A stretch of 64,000 bases of DNA from Nocardia miyunensis NBRC 108239 (GTDB lineage Bacteria > Actinomycetota > Actinomycetes > Mycobacteriales > Mycobacteriaceae). A model generated the notes under the pieces. It did not search any database, was not told the DNA's origin, and saw only the letters and a program-made list of their open reading frames with translations. The stretch is taken from positions 124,001-188,000 of the forward strand of contig NZ_BDBQ01000013.1 in assembly GCF_001613065.1 (NCBI RefSeq). Reading direction: 5' to 3'. The translations under genes were made by a program, and so were the position numbers. This document shows, piece by piece, positions 60,457-64,000 of the stretch (positions are counted from its first letter, which is position 1; every line of letters begins with the position of its first letter).

Positions 60457-61020
60457 TTGACGAACTCCCCGCAATCCAACCCACCGCAGAGTGGCGTCAT
60501 CTGGTTGAACGGCACCTTCGGGTCCGGAAAGACCACGGCCGCAAGGGAATTAATGTCCCTAATCCCGGGTTCACGCATTCTGGACACTGAACAAATCGGC
60601 TTCCTGCTGCGGGATGTCCTGCCTCCCGAGACGGTCGGCGATTTCCAGGACTGGAGGCCTTGGCGTGCGTTGGTCGTCGCGACCGCGACCGAAGTCCTCG
60701 CATACATCGGCGGCTACGTGATCATCCCGCAATCGGTTCTCGTGCAACACTATTGGCAGGAGATTCGCAACGGATTCGACAACGTCGGGGTCTTGGTGCA
60801 TCACATGGTCCTGCACGCCGGGCGCGAGGAACTCGTGCGGCGCATCGAGGCCGACACGGTTGAAACGACTGCCCGGCAGTGGCGTCTGGACCACTTGGAC
60901 GCCTATGAGGCCGCCGATACATGGCACCGTCAGGAAGCCCACGTCATCGACACCACCGAACTCCATCCACTGGAGATCGCAGCCCGGATCGCGGCCGCGG
61001 CAGGTGTTTCCATCGGCTGA
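60457..61020 (+). CDS. TmrB-like P-loop ATP-binding protein, 187 aa
   Basis: TTG 60457 follows GAGGAG. Walker A VIWLNGTFGSGKTTAAREL, then ILDTEQIGFLLRDVLPPETV, DFQDWRPWRALV and VIIPQSVLVQHYWQEI, LVHHMVLHAGREELVRRIEA, the same order as Bacillus TmrB, which binds and so gives resistance to the nucleoside antibiotic tunicamycin. Relatives are widespread in actinomycetes with unknown substrates. It sits 3 kb from the biosynthetic operon. Confidence 0.82.
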   Translation: MTNSPQSNPPQSGVIWLNGTFGSGKTTAARELMSLIPGSRILDTEQIGFLLRDVLPPETVGDFQDWRPWRALVVATATEVLAYIGGYVIIPQSVLVQHYWQEIRNGFDNVGVLVHHMVLHAGREELVRRIEADTVETTARQWRLDHLDAYEAADTWHRQEAHVIDTTELHPLEIAARIAAAAGVSIG

Positions 61021-61091
61021 CCGGCCCTCGCACGACCTGCGGGAAACGCACTGGGTGCTCTGTTGCCTGCGTCGCAGACACCTGGTGGTAC

Positions 61092-61478
61092 TTATTCGTC
61101 GTAGGGGTTGTCGAACAACCGCTCGAGTTCGATCTGCTCCGGGTGCACTCCGAACCCGACCGCATACTCCTTCACCTCGGCGATCCCGTGCGTGTCGTCC
61201 TGGGTGATCGTGAAGGATCTGCCTTCGAACACCACGATCATTCGGTCGGCATTGACCAGATGCAGATACCACGACGGTTTGAGCGTGCGGAGGGCTTCAC
61301 CCACGACCATGTCAATCTCGGAGTCGGCGACTTCGATGAAATGGAAATGCCATTGACCCAGGCTTCCTTCGCCCTCGAGCGCCTGTGCATCGGTACGGAT
61401 GGTCGTGCTGTTGGTGATCACGCTATCGCAGGTGAAGCTTTCGGCGATAGCGACGCCGCGCCACACACGGTCGGTCAT
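61092..61478 (-). CDS. small protein, family X paralogue 3 (128 aa)
   Basis: ATG 61478 with an AGGGTTAGGA region upstream. VWRGVAIAESFTCD start, GQWHFHFIEVADSEIDMVVG and SWYLHLVNADRMIVVFEGRS core, GVHPEQIELERLFDNPYDE end. Same plan and length as 46866-47258 and 49836-50228. It converges on the TmrB-like gene. Function unknown. Confidence 0.75.
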   Translation of the reverse strand: MTDRVWRGVAIAESFTCDSVITNSTTIRTDAQALEGEGSLGQWHFHFIEVADSEIDMVVGEALRTLKPSWYLHLVNADRMIVVFEGRSFTITQDDTHGIAEVKEYAVGFGVHPEQIELERLFDNPYDE

Positions 61479-61830
61479 CGGTTCCTAACCCTTCGGACGG
61501 GATGGTCAATTCTGTGATACAGCATCACGGTTCGATTGGTGCATCGGTTCTGTCCGCGAGAACTGAGCGAAAAAGGGCGGGGGTCAAGGATTCCGGTTGG
61601 AAGGCTGCGCGCGCGTGGGCTGTGCGTGCAACCCCGACGGTGCGTTCGACGGCTGGATCGCCACACTCGCACGTGAGCCTTGCACACACCACGCCTGCGT
61701 AGAACGGCACTCGCGCATCCAGAATGTCGGTTGTCCTATGGACGGAGGACCAATCTGGGCGCCGGCCGACTGGTCACGGCTGTCTGGGACGCCGGTAGCC
61801 ATTAGCGGGATCTTCTCGCTGTGCTGCGAG
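61479..61830. other. intergenic stretch, nothing recognised
   Basis: 352 bases with only short unsupported frames. The left end carries the ribosome site of the divergently placed small protein gene (minus strand). Confidence 0.45.
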
Positions 61831-62208
61831 TTAGTCTGCCGACGATTTCAACAACGATCGTTCGATCGCTTCGAAAATGTCGGCGTCGGTCTTCTGCTGC
61901 CATTCCGGCAACTGTTCCCAGTCGGCAACGTAACCAGGCTTCGGGTTCGGTATGTGGCGGTAGATCTGCACGATCCAGCACACGGCGACGAATCGGCTTT
62001 TCTGGTCGCGGCTGAGCGTGGCTGTGTTGGCTGCGCCTGCTTCGATGAATGCTCGAACCTGGTCGAAGACGGCTGTAGCGCTTGACTTTTCCCACTCGGG
62101 TGTGTCGTCCCAGGGGGTGATGTAGCTGGCTTTGGGTTCGCCGGGGTAATGAGTGTTGACTCCGTCGATCCAGGCTTGGCGAAAGATTCGTCCGCGGTCG
62201 TCGTGCAC
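61831..62208 (-). CDS. hypothetical protein with two internal repeats, 125 aa
   Basis: GTG 62208 with GAGGAG upstream. Two similar halves: YITPWDDTPEWEKSSATAVF (residues about 29-48) and YVADWEQLPEWQQKTDADIF (about 93-112), each followed by a helix. HYPGEPKASY and PNPKPGY precede them. The motif occurs in many small actinobacterial proteins of unknown role. No membrane segment. Confidence 0.65.
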   Translation of the reverse strand: MHDDRGRIFRQAWIDGVNTHYPGEPKASYITPWDDTPEWEKSSATAVFDQVRAFIEAGAANTATLSRDQKSRFVAVCWIVQIYRHIPNPKPGYVADWEQLPEWQQKTDADIFEAIERSLLKSSAD

Positions 62209-62810
62209 GGTACTCCTCGCGTGGGTTGGTCAGGGTAATGCGGTTGCGAGCGTGGTGATTTGATCATGGAGACCCCGGACGCGCCCGTCAATGCCGTGCG
62301 CTGGGATGTACAGATTGCAGCTGTTCCAGACGCCGGGCGAGGTAGCCGATGGGTGCGGCGCGCGAGTCAGATGGCGACGTTACTGTACATGACCAACTAG
62401 ACCGCATCGCGCTGTTGAGGGTCTCGGTAGCCTAGCGTGCGCTGACCAGCTCTAGCCAGGATCGGCGGAGGGGGACCGGCCTGGACGTGTCCGGCACATC
62501 GGTCGAACAAGGGCACCCGTGGCGGCATTTCCTCTGGTATCGCCCCTGAGAGTCAACCCGCCGGGGGCGGAAAGACCGGGCGAGACTGTCATCGCTATCC
62601 GGGTGTGCTGCATGTGCGACGAACCGCTGGGCACCTTCCGCGCCGAGACGAGTTGTCCGGAACTCATGTGGCCGAGTGGTGGCCGCGGTATGAGCGCAGG
62701 AAGCCAGAGCGTACGCGCCCTTCGCTGGTAGCGGCGACCCAGCACTGCCACTCACCCCGCTGCCTTGGGGTCGATAGGCGAATCGGCTTGCTGTGGTGGG
62801 AGTTTGGAGG
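62209..62810. other. intergenic stretch, possible gene decay
   Basis: 602 bases without a supported gene. On the + strand fragments such as VIAIRVCCMCDEPLGTFRAE (about 62590-62650) look protein-like but lack a start and stop in frame. Lower coding character than in neighbours. Confidence 0.4.
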
Positions 62811-63614
62811 TCATGGGCGTGTTGCGATCAGGGCTTCGGTGCGAATACTTTCCGGGAAGGTTCCGGAGGGGAATTGTTCGGTCAGGGCATCGCGAAGGTC
62901 GCGTTCGAATGCTGCGCGTTGTTCCTCATTGTCGAATTGGGCTGGGGCAGAGAAGGAATAGGAGAACTGCAGCCCGATCAACGAGTCGAGGTCGCGTTCG
63001 AGCGTCCAGGTCCATTCCACGGTCTCGACATGTGAGAAGGGGGAACGGCGTAGTACGTCGACGTGTCCCTCGTCGGGGTGGCTGTACGTGCTGGAGCCAG
63101 CCCGCCGCTGCGGGCCGAGATATTTCGTTCGGATGGCGGTGATGGTGTCGATCCACGGTGGCGGGGTTAGGGTTTCGGGGATTCCACCGCTGACGACCAC
63201 GACGGCCCCAGTGGGCAGTACGCGCCGATCGAGATCCCGGAGAATCGCGCTGCGATCCATCCAGTGGAACGCAGCGCCCATTGTCACCAGTGTCAGGTCG
63301 GGAAGATCAAGCTCGGACAGCCGGTAGGAGTCTCCGACGATCCAATCGACGTCGTCGATATCGCTGTCCCTGGCCAGGCGTTGGCCTTCAGCGAGCATGC
63401 TCGGCTCGGGGTCGACAGCCAGGACGTGACGGACGTGCGTTGCCAGGGGCAGAGCGATTTGGCCTGTGCCGCAGCCTAAGTCGAGTACCTGCTGAGTGCC
63501 GTCGAGCGAAAAACGAGTGACGAGGTGATCGAAGAATTCTGGAGGGTAGCCGGAACGGTATCGCGCGTAGTAGGGAGCGGTCGAGCGGAACAGTTTGCCC
63601 GGGTTGTAGCGCAT
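62811..63614 (-). CDS. class I SAM-dependent methyltransferase, 267 aa
   Basis: SAM motif I VLDLGCGTGQIALPLA, motif II HVLAVDPEPSMLAEGQRLAR, motif III LPDLTLVTMGAAFHWMDR, and LPTGAVVVVSGG. The opening YYARYRSGYPPEFFDHLV is typical of UbiE/type-11 methyltransferases of actinomycetes that act on unknown small molecules. It is isolated on the minus strand. The start is the ATG at 63614. Confidence 0.9.
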   Translation of the reverse strand: MRYNPGKLFRSTAPYYARYRSGYPPEFFDHLVTRFSLDGTQQVLDLGCGTGQIALPLATHVRHVLAVDPEPSMLAEGQRLARDSDIDDVDWIVGDSYRLSELDLPDLTLVTMGAAFHWMDRSAILRDLDRRVLPTGAVVVVSGGIPETLTPPPWIDTITAIRTKYLGPQRRAGSSTYSHPDEGHVDVLRRSPFSHVETVEWTWTLERDLDSLIGLQFSYSFSAPAQFDNEEQRAAFERDLRDALTEQFPSGTFPESIRTEALIATRP

Positions 63615-63770
63615 TGGATGACCTTCTCAGGGAAACCACACATCTTGTCGAACAGGTGTCGTAGTGCCGCAGCGGATCCCGACATCGCGATGTACGCGGC
63701 GGCCGGGCACAAGCCCTGACAATCCTGTCACGCTGGCGTCGACCGGATTCCCCGGCGAGGCCAGCGCGCG

Positions 63771-64000
63771 TCAGAGGTCCCCGGGGTGTCCCGGCTCGCC
63801 GACCGAAGTAGTCATCGCCTTCTCTTCCCGTAAGAGAATCTGAGCGAGTTCGTGGTTCAGCAACCGGGTGAGGTCAGTGATCGTCTCCTGGCCGCTGGGC
63901 AATCCCGCCGCGTGTTGGATATAGCGGGCAGCCTTGGCAGAGAACGGAGCAGATACGCCGGGGTCGGCCTTCTTGACCGCGACGAACACCTCGAACGGCA
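63771..64000 (-). CDS. partial hypothetical protein, cut by the window edge
   Basis: The frame is open to base 64000 on the minus strand (…PFEVFVAVKKADPGVSAPF), so the start lies outside the window. The visible C-terminal about 76 residues are helical (SAKAARYIQHAAGLPSGQET, LTRLLNHELAQILLREEKAM). Family not recognised. Confidence 0.55.
   Translation of the reverse strand, partial: PFEVFVAVKKADPGVSAPFSAKAARYIQHAAGLPSGQETITDLTRLLNHELAQILLREEKAMTTSVGEPGHPGDL

Overview
The window is very GC-rich, with genes packed by ATGA/GTGA overlaps, and reads as accessory DNA of a mycolic-acid actinobacterium, most likely Nocardia or a close relative. The evidence is an Lsr2 N-terminal domain, an LppA-type lipoprotein, DUF397/DUF5753 regulators, a DUF574 methyltransferase and a TraA-type MobF relaxase. 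No rRNA, tRNA, ribosomal or central-metabolism genes are seen, so a conjugative plasmid or integrated element is more likely than core chromosome.

Region 1 (about 1-14,300) is a transfer/leading region, all on the + strand except the last gene. It holds a NADAR-SLOG fusion, a small protein ending in an SSB-like acidic tip, ssb, two paralogous CxxC..CxxC proteins (3844-4923 and 7217-8236), two genes with apparent frameshifts, an oriT-like intergenic stretch (8237-8812) and a 1705-residue relaxase-helicase. Each CxxC gene is preceded by a 200-270 bp imperfect inverted repeat, and the two repeats share an identical 21-mer.

Region 2 (14,757-27,907) is regulatory. It has two copies of a [helix-turn-helix/TPR regulator + aminoglycoside-phosphotransferase-fold kinase] pair, a DUF5753/DUF397 pair, degenerate resolvase-like proteins, an HTH-formylglycine-enzyme-like fusion, a class IV aminotransferase, a DUF4254 protein and a DUF574 methyltransferase. 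Four TTGCAGT-type repeats at helical spacing lie in a divergent promoter.

Region 3 (28,041-36,663) carries three P450-like proteins that keep the haem-Cys loop but lack the ExxR motif, an O-methyltransferase, several small coupled genes, a T-box-like leader and an acyl-CoA oxidase-like flavoprotein. Region 4 (37,002-46,458) is mostly small membrane and winged-helix proteins, including an Lsr2-N/membrane fusion and a HAD/lipoprotein double ORF, ending in a TetR regulator and a secreted glycine-zipper protein.

Region 5 (46,866-57,471) is the most interesting part: a tightly coupled operon of a MoaA-like radical SAM enzyme, a B12-type radical SAM enzyme, a small protein, an SDR, an FkbH-FGE fusion, an S66 (MccF-like) peptidase, an AlkA-like glycosylase, a GT4 glycosyltransferase and a WYL regulator. 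I read it as an uncharacterised biosynthetic cluster, possibly nucleoside- or nucleotide-derived, with built-in self-protection. Paralogues of its small protein lie at 46,866 and 61,092.

Region 6 (57,831-64,000) holds a triple-repeat protein, a NUDIX remnant, a TmrB-like P-loop protein, another small paralogue, a two-repeat hypothetical protein, a class I methyltransferase and a gene cut by the window edge. Apparent frameshifts recur (about 5,291; 6,541; 40,600; 43,560; 60,060), so either decay or indel errors in the assembly should be kept in mind.
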